Shown in pieces: positions 46,684 through 57,189 of a stretch of DNA of 64,000 nucleotides (position 1 is its first letter; each line of letters starts with the position of its first letter). Where the stretch lies: assembly GCA_948470475.1 (NCBI GenBank), contig OX419339.1, positions 18,091,075-18,155,074 on the forward strand, written 5' to 3'. The notes below the pieces were generated by a model. That model was given only the letters and a program-made list of their open reading frames with translations. It was not told the origin of the DNA and did not search any database. Origin of the DNA: Galaxea fascicularis (lineage: Eukaryota; Cnidaria; Anthozoa; Scleractinia; Euphylliidae). The position numbers and the translations under genes are program-made.

Positions 46684-46739
<56 letters not shown>
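44990..46739 (+). mobile_element. CR1/L2-like LINE, 5'-truncated, with nearly complete RT
   Basis: This is the best-preserved retroelement here. It starts inside the RT domain and runs through the 3' UTR (AGCGCCATTGAACCATCGGG, AAATGGCACTCAACAAATTT) to an (ATT)n tail at 46679-46739. A polyT tract lies at 46613-46634. The endonuclease and ORF1 are missing. Confidence 0.9.
44996..46587 (+). pseudogene. LINE reverse transcriptase, one frameshift
   Basis: The first frame (44996-45265) has KKSCDLDPIPAQLL and VPNNLKEAVLKPL. The second (from about 45215 to 46587) continues with DHKDFKNYCPVSNLSFLSKL, STETALIKVHNDI, LLDLSAVFDTVDRGIL, LPQGVPQGS, the catalytic YADD (FYADDSQFYI), LKLNQDKTEVLVFSS and the usual tail YGGRSFAVAAPRLWNALP. 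The break is a one-base slip in the A run at about 45205-45214. VPQGSVYLGP carries an extra Tyr codon compared with the usual GSVLGP, and NYCP replaces NYRP. It is otherwise intact over about 500 residues, so a fairly young copy. Confidence 0.92.
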
Positions 46740-46740
<1 letters not shown>

Positions 46741-47540
46741 TGGTAGTCATGCCATGAGGTTTAGGTGTGGGTCTTATGGCCATCAATCACTTGATTCCAG
46801 TTAATTTATTCATTAAATTTTCCTTCTGTCACTCCCCTGGTAACAGTCTTCTTGGCCCGATGTCTGCAAGTTTAAGGGGGTAGTAGAAAGGCATAGATTT
46901 TTGCTCTGCAGAGCTTGTTTACAAGTTTAATTTTCAAGGCATTCATTGGTAGAGGAGGTAGAGAAGTGTAATGCAGATGATTTATCTTTCTATCCTTAAA
47001 CAAAATATATCTTTGTTGAGTTCAAAAATGGAAAGTTAATAAGATAAAGAACATGAGCTGTGAGAATTGAACTTCGAAATATTCAGAGCAGGGAAAATGA
47101 ACTTCAAAATCTCAGAAGTGGCTATGATCATCATTCACAGGTTCATTGATAATGAGCGCTTTCCTTTTGACTGGAAAAAGTGGTGAGAATTTTGCGCCAG
47201 ATGGAACAGGGCAATTTTTCCTCCAGAAAAAGTGGAGCGAAAGCAGTTGTATCATTTGACAAAGTTTCCTTTTTTTTTCTGGGAGAGCCTGGGTGCTAAC
47301 AGCTTGGCAACAACAAACATGGCTGCCAAATTTGCAGTGGTGCTTGAAGTTCTGTTGGATTATACTTATTATACTTTATGCATTTCACTTTATCAAAGAA
47401 GAAGAAGAAGACGATGACTTGCCCATGTTTTCTATGGCAGCATTAATTGCCTGGAGAAGTTTGAAATTAGCACTGTACTCTTGCATGAAGGACAGCATCT
47501 CTGCTGCTGATTAATGGGATTCTGTTTTCTAGTTGGCGGC
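46740..47540. other. No gene seen
   Basis: The short open frames are unrecognised. A (GAA)n-like AGAAGAAGAAGAAGAC tract lies at 47397. Confidence 0.35.
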
Positions 47541-47900
47541 TTACCTTTGACATTGTGCTGAGTCCCTTGACTCCTCACTGTCACTGTGTTCAGTACTGCC
47601 ACTGTCTGCACTTCCTGTTCCATGATCACTTTCCAGAGTTATAACAGGAGTTACTTTTGGATCTGACCCAATACATTCATATAGTTCATCATAAAAATTA
47701 ATTTTTCTTTTATCATTGCCAGTCTGGTTGTTGTGATCGTCAGTCTCTTTAAATTTATTTTCCAGTTTAGTCCATTTTGGCATACACTCATCCCCAGTAA
47801 CCATTAAATCAGAATGCCTATTGAAACTGTAGGTAATTCTTGAAAAGATTTCCTTCTTTGTAGTTTTACCTTTTACCAAAAAGGTGCTTGTGATCTCCAT
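47541..47900 (-). CDS. Myb/SANT-like (trihelix-type) DNA-binding domain fragment
   Basis: The 119-codon frame reads GKTTKKEIFSRITYSFNRHS, ECMPKWTKLENKFKETDDHN and KRKINFYDELYECIGSDP, then an acidic Ser-rich tail. This matches the second half of Myb/SANT-like domains found in many cnidarian proteins, often linked to Harbinger transposons or domesticated from them. The first helix with its leading Trp is not in this frame, so an upstream exon is expected but was not found. It could be a host gene exon or an element remnant. Confidence 0.5.
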   Translation of the reverse strand: MEITSTFLVKGKTTKKEIFSRITYSFNRHSDLMVTGDECMPKWTKLENKFKETDDHNNQTGNDKRKINFYDELYECIGSDPKVTPVITLESDHGTGSADSGSTEHSDSEESRDSAQCQR

Positions 47901-48084
47901 AGCAAGAAATCAGCAGCTCAACATGCTTGTCATCCCACCTTTCAAGATAGGATGACATGTTGCTAGTGTCCGTTTCACTTGAGATGTTGCTAGCCTACTA
48001 GCAGGCCTTTCTATTTCTAACACATCACTGGAATTCAGTGCTGGTTGTTCCAGGCTAGATACCAATGGTAACATTTCTTGCAGA

Positions 48085-48320
48085 GGAAGCAGAGAAATAG
48101 ATCTATAGTTTGTAACAAGTTCCCTGTTATCACCCTTATGAACAGGGGTGATGTTAGCAGATTTCCATAAGGTAGGCATTACACCAATCTGCATGCTAAA
48201 TGTTTTTTGTATTACCATGATCTCCAGAAGCACAGGAGCAGCACTTTGAAATTTAAGAAAGGCAGAAGGTATGTTGTTTTGAAGTTTTGAAGTGTTTCTT
48301 GACACCAAAAAGTAACAATA
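48085..48320 (-). mobile_element. LINE reverse transcriptase scrap
   Basis: The minus strand reads LLEIMVIQKTFSMQIGVMPT, LWKSANITPVHKGDNREL and VTNYRSISLLP, the start of a CR1/RTE-like RT domain (WK.A...P..K......NYRPISLL). It breaks off after LLP and is not continuous with the neighbours. Confidence 0.75.
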
Positions 48321-48639
48321 CTAGCAATCCCAAAGGGATACTTGAACTTCCTGCAACTGAGTCCTAGACATCTGCTGCCATTCATGTTCCATGTAAATTT
48401 GGGTTTTATCAACTGAGAAGCATTTTACTGTTCCAAAAACCAAAGTAGGATTTATTGATTGCAATTGTAGCTAGTGAACGACTCAATGGGCATCACTATT
48501 TTGTCTGGGTTTGCTAATCTTGTCATACAATTTTATTTACACTTGAGCGTGTTTAGATAAAATTTTTCAGTCAGAGAATTAGCCCATCCTAAGAAAAGCC
48601 TGATACTCAGGCTATTCATTTTCGACTCTTGTTTTTAGG
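48321..48639. other. No gene seen
   Basis: A short AT-rich spacer. Confidence 0.35.
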
Positions 48640-48925
48640 CAGTTCAAATGACTATAGCCATTCAAGCAGATCTAGAATTTTTCTGAACAGATGACTCAAG
48701 CCAATCAAATGGTTAAAGGTTTTTCTGAATGGCTGACCCAAGCCATTTTGAAGAGATGGTGGTTTCTTCTGAACAGCTGACCCAAGCAGTTAGACTTTCT
48801 CTGAACTGCTGATCGAAGCCGTTTGAACAGGTGGAGGTTTTTTTTGAACAGATACCCAAGCTGTTGGAATGGATGGAGACTTCTTGTTAATGGATACTCA
48901 AGCCGTTTGAATGGATGACCCAAAT
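48640..48925. repeat. Degenerate minisatellite, unit about 54-60 bp
   Basis: Five or so imperfect units repeat the pattern TTTTCTGAACAGCTGACCCAAGCCGTT followed by a GAACAGATGGAGG-like block. On the minus strand this gives recurring HPFKRL/HLFKRL/HHLFKM peptides. The units have drifted, so it is not a young array. Confidence 0.7.
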
Positions 48926-49719
48926 GTCATTTTAATGGGAAACCCATTTGTTTACATGTTTGGATGAGGTCAGAAATTACAGGTTTATACTGATTGAGAA
49001 TAAGTAACTGTTGTTGATAAAAAAAAAAATGCTCCCATGAGTCCACAGTTCAAAGTACAATCATAGCTTTTGCCCTAATTTTGTAATTATTAATTATTAA
49101 TGACCGTGTAGCCTCAATATTATGGTGAACATGATTAATAATTTTTTTACTTAAAGGATTGAAATGTCAAGTTTGCAATTGTTAGCATGAGTCAACTAGG
49201 GGGTCTGGGGGAGCATGCCCTCCTTGGAATTTTTTTTCATTTAAGTATAAATAAGCTCATTGTAGAGAGCTTACACTTAACTTTAAATTACAACATAGGA
49301 TTAACACAGGCACAGACACAAGTTTTAAGTTTCCTTAAATATAATAACTAGAAAGACAAAAAGAAAAATGGTTAGACTCTCTTATAAAGTGCTGAACATG
49401 AGAGAAAACTTCAATATTTTCACTATTTGTCAGTTCAGTTGAGCCAGGAAAAGTTCAACTTTTTGTTTATTTTAATATCTAAACCATTGATCAGAAAGTC
49501 CTCTTAAAGTCCTCTGAAATGGATGGAAATGCATTTAAAACTAACATGGTATGGTGAAACTTATATACTTTCAGCAACAAAAACGTTAAATAGAAATGTT
49601 TTTCTTTACTACTTGCTGCAGACAAAGAACTGATTTGGGAAATCAAAATAATTGTCAGTATCATGAATTTGAAAATGAAGCACTGATTAAGGACAGGAGG
49701 AAATTACTAATTATTCTAC
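48926..49719. other. No gene seen
   Basis: AT-rich DNA without a recognised exon. Confidence 0.35.
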
Positions 49720-50416
49720 TCAGTGTCTGAAGCCCCAGAGTCACTCATTCTACAATCAAGATCATCACTCCATTCTGCTTCAGAGTGGCTCACTCTCCGT
49801 GTGGTTTGCTCTTCTGATTACAGGGCAACTTCATCGACACCCAAAGTGACATCCACTTCCTCCAGCTATTCACATTTATCTCTCACATCAGTGTCAGAAT
49901 TCCACTCTGTGTCACCACTAATATCTACCAGCCATTCCTCCAGAAATTCAGCCCTCTCCATTGCCCTTGTTTTCTCCTGTCCTCCATTTCTTGGTAGATA
50001 CTGCTTCCTCTTTCCTTGATTTGGTCTCCTTCTCTTCGCATCACTCCAAAGTTCTATGGCTAGATCAATGAAACTCGTTAAAAGCTGTGAGAGTGGGGCC
50101 TGTCACTTTAATGCGCAACAAATCTGTCAAGTTTGACTAATTTAACCTGTTGCACCAGTCAGCTTTGACCACTTGCAGGTATGAGATGAAGGACTCACAC
50201 ACAGCACTGCCATATGGGCAACAGAAGCATAGCTCAATGAGACTTCACAGTTCCTTTGCCTCATCTTCCTTCAGCCTCCTCAATCTTGGCCACAGATCCA
50301 TGGGGTTGATCACATGAACTTGAAATTATGTTGTTGCCCATTGGACTAGCATAACATATTGGTCTCTCAATTGCTCCTCAATTGTCATGCTAAACGACTG
50401 AACATCTTCGAACATG
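49720..50416 (-). pseudogene. hAT transposase C-terminal (dimerisation) pseudogene
   Basis: The minus strand, with stops between pieces, reads MFEDVQSFSMTIEEQLRDQY, LWPRLRRLKEDEAKEL, PYGSAVCESFISYLQVVKAD, WCNRLN, NLTDLLRIKVTGP and RRRPNQGKRKQYLPRN followed by an acidic tail. The CE.F....VVKADWRNRL and NL..LL.I...GP motifs are the hAT dimerisation region of ZNF862-like proteins. It is broken by several stops. Its N-terminal side abuts the TTAA of the piggyBac-like element. Confidence 0.65.
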
Positions 50417-50420
50417 TTAA

Positions 50421-51389
50421 CCCATTGACTACCAGCCGTTTTTACGTTTTCGGAGTGATTTTCCAGCAAAAACGATCCATAGCATTTCATGACTTTATAT
50501 TTGGTGCTGCCCTAAAGTACTGAAGGCTCAAGGTTTCTGAAAACATTGTGACGCAGCTATTTTTCAATTGTGGAACTCCAGAACGGCCCAAGTTTGGTTT
50601 GTTTGCGAATTTTGCTAAGTTTACAGCTATTTTTCATCTGTAGTGGCTGCCTGATGAGCATCATTAAGCGTGACGGTTGCTATGAGTCCACTTTCTCAAA
50701 GAAGCGAGCAAGGTGATGTACTTTGTTGTCAAACTCCACGAACTGGGAATTCGGATCGTCAGGCACTTAGTACCTTTGGGACTCGACTTTGGATGAATTT
50801 CTCAACCTACCGGCGCATACTTTAGAATTTGCAAGCACTGAAAATCCCCACAAGCATGAATTTTTGGCAGTAGGTCGGAGTGGCTGAGAGTGGCTGAGTT
50901 TCTATGTGAAAAAATTGGGGGAAGGGACGGGTGCTGTCAAAAATTCTCGTTATTTCCCAGCATGCAATGTGGTCAAGATGTTGAAAATAGTGGGAAGGCT
51001 GGATTGCACTGGAACAAAAGGCTGTATCTACGCTCAGGAAAAGAATATGAACAAAAAAAGTCATTTCTAAGCTAGAACAAGGACTGAATGTTACTATGAT
51101 GGTCGAAGTTTGGTTTGTCAACGACGATTTCTTTAAAAAAACATAACAGTAAAAAGGGACATTTTCGTCGTTTCTGTTTGACGCTAAAAATGGTCATTTT
51201 CGTTCTTGTCCAAACTCAAAAGGTCATATTTGGTGAAAAGTGCTACGTTTCTTGCCTTTACTGGATATCCAAATTTAAAGGGCATCCCATTTCATGCTTA
51301 CAACTGACAGTTGAGGCAATATTCGCACGATTGAGAAAGTTGCAACGAGTCTTTTGCGACTGGTTTTGGCCGGCACTGTAGTTAATGAG
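50421..51389. mobile_element. piggyBac-like non-autonomous element, TTAA flanked
   Basis: TTAA flanks both ends (50417-50420 and 51390-51393). The termini CCCATTGACTACCAGCC and, in reverse, CTCATTAACTACAGTGCC form a 13-bp imperfect inverted repeat. The interior has no recognised transposase. Its position at the broken end of a hAT pseudogene suggests insertion into it. Confidence 0.65.
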
Positions 51390-51452
51390 TTAAACACTTA
51401 ACTGATACCATGACGAAATTTGCTCTTTCAATTTTATCTTTAACTCCTTTTC

Positions 51453-51914
51453 CAGTGTTCGACACTAACTTGCTTGCTAATTTGCCCTTTGGGCAACCAG
51501 GTTTGTGTTTTTGGTTGCCCTTGTATTTTTTTGCTTGCCCACTTAGTAAAGAACCCTTGCCCATTAGAACTCAAAGGAGGTCTGCAAATAAAATTGTAAT
51601 TTTACTTTATAAATTTGAATTGTAGTTTTTTTGGCACTTTTGTTGACATTTTGTGCGAATCAGTCAGTTCCAAAGCAAAGTACAATGTGCCGCTATGTTA
51701 AAAATCCACAAATTCAATCTTGTTATGAAGGTAACATAAAGTTGTACCCAAGAAAAATAATATAAACGATATGACTAACTTTGGACTGACAATTTCCTGT
51801 TGATTAGGCACCCAACAGTAAATAAAAGTGAAGTTTATTTGACAATTAATTCACAAATTAGAAAGAGAAAACTTATTGGGTCAAGTATCAGGAGGTACCT
51901 TTGGTTAGTTGTTG
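51453..51914. mobile_element. hAT-like terminal and subterminal sequence
   Basis: The block starts CAGTGTTCGACACTAACTTG and carries subterminal TTGCCCTTTGGGCAACCAG and TTGCCCACTTAG. The start resembles the other CAGxGyTCG hAT tips here. It is the likely 3' end of the element that carried the transposase fragment at 51915-52712. The opposite end was not found with a matching duplication. Confidence 0.5.
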
Positions 51915-52712
51915 TCAATTCCTGGTAAAGCCAGATCGTCTAGCCCTTTCACCACTGCTCCAACAAAGGGCAATTGCCCTTTGGGGATCAAATTCAGTCG
52001 ATGAAACGCCTTCAATTCCAATTCGGAGCAGGGAATCCAGTGTTGATGTGTCTAGTCTTGACCTGTATTAGGTTTTGATTCGGTTCATACAGCTGAACCC
52101 CCTCTCACAGCAAGCAGTGGACATGGGAAGTACTAGCAAAATTTCAATCAACATTAGAATGTTACAGAACCTTTCTGTGAAATCTGTGAACATTACTTGA
52201 CATACCGCTTGTTTTCTGAGGTTGACATAATTGTTCTTCACAAGGACTTTTGAGTCTAACCATTCTGACAATGCCTCTTCTTGTTTGAAGTCTTTCTTCT
52301 CAAGCAGCTGCTTGAAGTGGTCAGAGAGAACATTGATTTCTTTTTCGCCAAAGATAGCCAACTGCTCACAATTATCACGCCAATGCCCCACTTCCAAGAT
52401 TTTTGCTGCAGCAAGAACAGGGTCATTCTCAAAATTGTCAAACCTGTTTGCCAAGTACTGACATGTTAGATTAACAACCCTGTTCTTCAGGTTTGTCAGC
52501 TCCCCATCATCATTAGTGCGCTTGTTCAAAGTGACTGTTTCAAAGACATTGCCATGGAGAGATTCCTCAAACTTTCTAAGATGTGTTCTTGGTCTTGCAA
52601 GCAGGGCATTTAGTGCTAGCCTGTTGCGTTCCAAGGCATTTTTGACATCACTAACAGCAACTTCGTCTTTTTGATATTTCTGCTTTTGGATATTAAAACA
52701 AACAAGTCTCAT
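51915..52712 (-). pseudogene. hAT transposase C-terminal part with premature stop
   Basis: The frame from ATG 52712 reads 214 codons and includes FEESLHGNVFETVTL, LAAAKILEVGHW and LPMSTACCERGFSCMNRIKT, the hAT dimerisation signature. It then hits TAA at 52068-52070. The same frame continues past the stop with YRSRLDTSTLDSLLRIGIEG, so the stop is a nonsense mutation and the original protein ran to a TGA near 51917. The zinc-finger and catalytic N-terminal parts are not adjacent. The element is inactive. Confidence 0.8.
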
Positions 52713-53189
52713 TCAAAACTTACTGAGATAATGGGAAGAGTTCGACAAAACAAATATTTCTCAATGCAAACGCCGTTAGGCGCTATGATGGCACCACTGA
52801 AAAATAATTGCGTTATTTTCATTATAAATAAGCTTGATTATTTTGAACACTGAAAACGGCTTTGTGAAAGCAGCGTTATTTGTTTGAACAGCTGATATTT
52901 TTTTTTTCCACACATGGCAAATCGGAGCCGTCCGACTCTGATGAACGTGGCAAAGCGATGCATGGCACGGAATAGTGGTAATCATTTCTTTTTGCTTTTG
53001 CCGTTTAGCCGTTTGATCTTAGGCGTTCACCCGTTCGACTTTACCGTTGGAAAAAAATTGCATCCATTCAGCCGTTCAACCGATCTGCTTTGAACGGCTT
53101 GTCCGTTTCTTATCCGCTTGCTTGCCGTGTGTTCAGCCGTTCGAACGGATACTGTAAGGAACATTTCAGTTCAAGTGAACTGCTATTAA
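52713..53189. other. No gene; short degenerate GTTCGAACGG-type repeats
   Basis: Around 53010-53150 the motifs CCGTTCGAC, GCCGTTCAACCGAT, TGAACGGCTTG and GCCGTTCGAACGG recur, a small degenerate repeat similar in wording to the minisatellite at 48.7 kb (AGCCGTTTGAA). No exon was seen. Confidence 0.35.
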
Positions 53190-54955
53190 AACATCCAGCT
53201 TTTTTAGAGTGACTGAATGGCTTAACGAGTCAAATGCCTTACTCATGTCAGTAGATGGTATTATTACCAGCTCTTTTCTGTCCACTGCAAACCTCCAGTC
53301 TTCAGTCAACATCAGCAGGGTTGTCTCACAGCTGTGTTGTTTATATAAGCTGTCATCCTGTGGTACAGAGCAGGGTCATAATGTCTGGTCACTGGTTTGC
53401 TGAGTAAGTGTTCAAAAATTTTGTCCACACATAAAAATTATAAGTGAAGTGATTGGGCGATAGTTCAATTTGTCTTGTCTGTCTCCCATTTTAAATGCAG
53501 GGGTCCATTCGCCTTTTTTCTATTCAGATGGCCACTTGCTTAAGTCAATACAGTTATTCTAAAGTCTAGTCAGGGATGGTGCAATTCCTTCAGCCACTCC
53601 CTTAAAGAGTTTTGCTGGTGCTGTCACATCCCACCCATACGACTTTCTTACATTGAGATTTTTAAGAGCACACTGCACTTCCTCTTGGTTAAACTCTTTG
53701 AAATCAAATTTATTCCCCTTGTAACGGCCTTCAATAGTCTTGACACTACTGTGGTTCCTATGATCATTCTCGGTTAGGCTGGTGATTGCTGCCACCGTAT
53801 TAAGATGGCCTGCTAGGAGTTCAGCCACCACAGTTTGGTTTTTCTTAACCTCGCCATCTTGAGATTTCAAACATATAGCATTGGTGTCTTTTGCCTTTGT
53901 ACTTATATGGCCTGAATGTGTTTAAAAAAACTCGCTGGGCTTAGATTTCAGCTCCTCCGATTTTCTATACCAGTAATGTTTGGCAGAGTTTTATTGGAAC
54001 AAGTGGAAGCGTGAACTTGAAAAATTACAACTTGACAATTACCACTGAACTTGACCTTCTTGACCTTTCGATTGAAACTGAACTGAACTGATATTCGCTG
54101 AACAACCAACAATAGGAACGAGACCGAGACCGAGACTGAGATCAATAACCAAGAATGAGAACAATAACACTTTAACAATCCAATAATCCTGCTGAAACTA
54201 ACCCTACTTATATAGGTTGCTAGCTGTGATCAAGAACATTCCATATCTTGGACTATTTTTAGTAACTTATCACATTGATTGATCATGTCTATTTTTGAAT
54301 ATAGTGGAACTCTCTGGTAATAATGACTCGGCTATTTCCAGAAACATCTATAGAGAACATTCTGGAATAGCCTACACTGCATAAGAACATTCCAGAGGCA
54401 AGTTCAGTATTTCACTCTTCTGAACAAGTAAGCCTTTATTGCTTTTCTGCGTTCCGTGTTGCAATATTCCTGTATTTTTGTTTGAGCCCTAAGTTTTCAA
54501 GAGAGCGATCCTTTGCAAACTGAACTGCAAATTGTCTCTTATCTCTAATGGCTTGCTTCCATTCTGGAGTTATATAGGGTATATCTTTCTCCCTGACTCG
54601 TTTCTTTTTAGTGGGTACGTGTTGATCCACAACACTCTCAAACAGGCCCTTCCAATAATCATATTGATCGTCCACATTACAAAAAATCTCTCCTACATGC
54701 CAGGGGGCAGCCTCCAAGTTCCGATTAAGCTGTTCGAAATCAGTACTTTTTGTCTACCGGAAAGTGGTAGTGCAAGTCTAGTGTTTGTGGACTTTCTCCA
54801 TCATTTCTCCAAACACCATATGGTGGTCACTCATTTCTGGCTGATAAACCCCACATTTCCTGAACAGATCAGGATTGTTGGTTAGAATAACATTTAAAAG
54901 TGACTCCGAGTGAGCTGTAACTTGAGTGGGGTCAGTTATCATGCACTGTATTGAA
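53190..54955 (-). mobile_element. Degenerate CR1/L2-like LINE, endonuclease end to mid RT
   Basis: The minus strand in order reads ITDPTQVTAHSESLLNVILT and NNPDLFRKCGVYQPEMSDHH (the SDH motif ending the APE endonuclease), FEQLNR, then APWHVGEIFCNVDDQYDYWK and IPYITPEWKQAIRDKRQFA (linker), VQCALKNLNVRKSYGWDV (RT start), VDKIFEHLLSKPVTRHYDPA, CETTLLMLTEDWRFAVDRK and PSTDMSKAFDSLSHS. Stops and frame changes occur between blocks. The 3' half of the RT is missing at 53190. Confidence 0.88.
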
Positions 54956-54959
54956 TCTT

Positions 54960-55212
54960 GGAGTCGGAAGCAGGCTATTCCGCTTGTGACTCCATTGGTA
55001 ATTATCTAGTGAAAACTAGATTTTCAGAGTCACAAGCACTATTTTGGTATCAAACTGTAATTGGAGAGTGTGAGAACAAGCATTGTGATTGGTTCTTCCC
55101 CTTCTGCTTCCGAGTCCAGCAACAGTCATATGCGGAGTCAGAAGAAAATGGAAATGTTATGATTCTTCTGACTCCAACTCCATCAAGCTTATGACTCTGC
55201 TTCTGACTCCGA
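54960..55212. mobile_element. MITE with GGAGTCGGAAGCAG ends
   Basis: The left end GGAGTCGGAAGCAGGC and the right end, in reverse GGAGTCAGAAGCAGAG, are inverted. The internal segments CGGAGTCAGAAGAAAATG and TTCTTCTGACTCCAACTCC repeat the motif. It has no ORF and the target duplication is not clear. It abuts the 5' truncation of the LINE at 53190-54955. Confidence 0.6.
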
Positions 55213-55277
55213 CCTTTGATTTTCACTAGGTCATAAGGGCCCTTACGAAAACCAGCCTTAAGTACCGGTAAGTAATA

Positions 55278-55550
55278 TCAAAGAGTATCTGAATACTGCT
55301 TTTCCAAGGCGACCCATGTTCCCCACAGCTGTGGAAATTGGGAATTCTTAGACGGTGGTGGTACAGTTGCTCTCACCTTTCTGTTCTTGGCTCTTGCTTG
55401 TTCTTCCTCTTCCAGGTGTAAGGCACAGGCATGAAAATAATTTGCTTTGGTGATGTTTATCTCTTTAAGCACTGCCATCAGCATGCATATTCTCTTAACT
55501 GGTCTTCTCATATTTCTTATACTACAAGTTAAAAGAATTTGGTTAAACAT
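55278..55550 (-). CDS. Candidate exon, unknown protein
   Basis: The 90-codon minus frame contains RRPVKRICMLMAVLKEINIT, KANYFHACALHLEEEEQARA and PPPSKNSQFPQLWGTWVALE. The charged, helical composition is more protein-like than the surroundings. No family was recognised and no splice partner found. It may be an exon of a host gene or part of an old element. Confidence 0.25.
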   Translation of the reverse strand: MFNQILLTCSIRNMRRPVKRICMLMAVLKEINITKANYFHACALHLEEEEQARAKNRKVRATVPPPSKNSQFPQLWGTWVALEKQYSDTL

Positions 55551-55994
55551 TGAGACATTTCATGTTTGACGATCATTTCCTTTGTTCTTGTAACCTTGGT
55601 GATACTGTAAGGTTCTGTTTACTGTTAGTGTTAATAGCATACTGTAACACAGCCACTGACTTGTGAATGGAAACCAAAACATTAACAGAACTAATAAATA
55701 GCAATTTACTTGAAACATTACATTAACTATGAATGATTACTGGTAATGTCAACAACTTTCAATGTTTAAAGTAATGGTTACAGTTACAAGTGAGAGAACA
55801 CTTTGTAGTTGACAACGGTAATAATGTCTACACTGCTTTTAAATACATTGTCAATATTAGTTCTGGCAGACACAATTGGTTATACATACAGCTGTACATA
55901 AACACATAATTTATTTGATCATACAGGTTTATGGTCAGGCAACCAGAGGCTGATGCAGACCTGCATAAAGCGGGTTGCTATTTACAATTAAAAA
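55551..55994. other. No gene seen
   Basis: This is AT-rich DNA. The LINE on its right ends at about 55995. Confidence 0.35.
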
Positions 55995-56982
55995 TAGGTA
56001 CATGCCTTGTTGGTTTAGAGATAAGAGGATAGAAACCATTGGAATGCATGAGATCAATGAAATCATTAGTAGGGACATGTGAGTCAGCATTGAGAATATT
56101 GATGTTAAAGTCGCATAAAGGAAGCATAATTTATTATCAAAGTCGATTTTAGCAAGGACTTGTTTAATTTCATCATTAAAGATTTCAGTCTGAACGTTAG
56201 GGGGTTTAATGAACAGCCCAAGATGACATTTTTTCCATTATCTGGTTTGACAACCTCAACAAAAACAGATTCAAGGACACAATTCATAGATCAAGGTCAC
56301 ACCTTCTCATGTATTCATAAGCATCACAGAGAAATATGCCAACACCACCTCCTAGTCCAACAGGTCTAGGTTTAGAAATAAATTGGTAACCAGGGATACT
56401 GTACAAATCATTAGAAGTGGTGTCTAGCCAGGTTTCAGAGAGGCCAATGGCTGAGAAAGATGTGTTTAGGGTGGAGAGGTATTCCTCTAGGTCAACAGAG
56501 TGTTTTTTAAAGCTGCGTATATTCAAGTGAAATAATGAGAGGAGATTATTGAACTGTCTACTGTTCATGTAAGTGCATCTAGATAGTACATTAGAAGTTG
56601 ATGTGAACATATTAATGTCTGGATCAAGGTCAGAGTTGAGAAGAAGTTGATAAGTGTCAGGGTCTTCCAAAAACAGATTGAAATATTTGGTTCCCAAAAG
56701 AGAGCTGTCAAAATTGGCAGAAGATTGAAGGTCTAACAAGGCAAAATAGAAATCAGTATCACTTTCAAAATGATTAAAGGGAAACATGTCAGAGAGGCAG
56801 TTAGAACAATACCGGTCATCATGAGAATGCGTCAAGTCATTATATTCTGAAAGAGAAAATGGGGTACATTTCAGATGTGTCCATAAGTGACAAATATTGC
56901 AAAAGATAGCTTTGTGGTTATTATGAACTCGAAATTTGCATATAGAACACAGATGTTTTACACACTTTGGCATACACTAAGG
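55995..56982 (-). mobile_element. LINE 5' part with PHD-type finger and APE endonuclease
   Basis: This is a CR1/L2-like LINE whose 5' end is at the DNA transposon insertion (56983) and whose 3' part is lost at about 55995. It contains the ORF described separately, then, after a disruption, NCVLESVFVEVVKPDNGKNV, DFNINILNADSH and THDFIDLMHSNGF-like endonuclease sequence reaching ISKPTRHVPIFNC. Confidence 0.85.
56284..56973 (-). pseudogene. LINE ORF: zinc finger (PHD-like) plus endonuclease N-terminus
   Basis: The 229-codon frame begins MPKCVKHLCSICKFRVHNNH. Cys/His spacing CxxC...CxxC..WxHxxC and YCSNCLS forms a PHD/FYVE-like finger at residues 1-60, typical of CR1/L2 LINEs. After a variable spacer comes LLSLFHLNIRSFKKHSVDLE, FSAIGLSETWLDTTSND, GYQFISKPRPVGLGGGVGIF, the first motifs of the APE-type endonuclease (N and E active-site positions present). 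It is then broken. The start codon lies just 10 bp from the left end of the RecQ-carrying transposon. Confidence 0.85.
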
Positions 56983-57189
56983 TAGCCTGCGAGCAAGCTC
57001 TCGGGCTTGGGCTTGGGGTTTGGGGGAGGGGGGAGGGGGTGGGGGAGGGAAAGGAACGAGAGCTTGCAGCGATGTCTCATAAATTTGAATGTCTCCGTAG
57101 AAAAAGTCTACGGAAAATGCTGATTGGTGGAGATTTAATTTTGCGATGACGTCATCATTCTTTGCGCATTGTGGTAGCACAAAACAAAG

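Noticed and set aside
46547..46786. Minus-strand frame with a polyasparagine run
   Set aside because: It is only translation of the (ATT)n LINE tail.
52840..52851. Right end of the hAT element beginning at 51453 (GAACACTG)
   Set aside because: The octamer matches CAGTGTTC, but the next bases do not continue the inverted repeat and no matching target duplication flanks the two positions.
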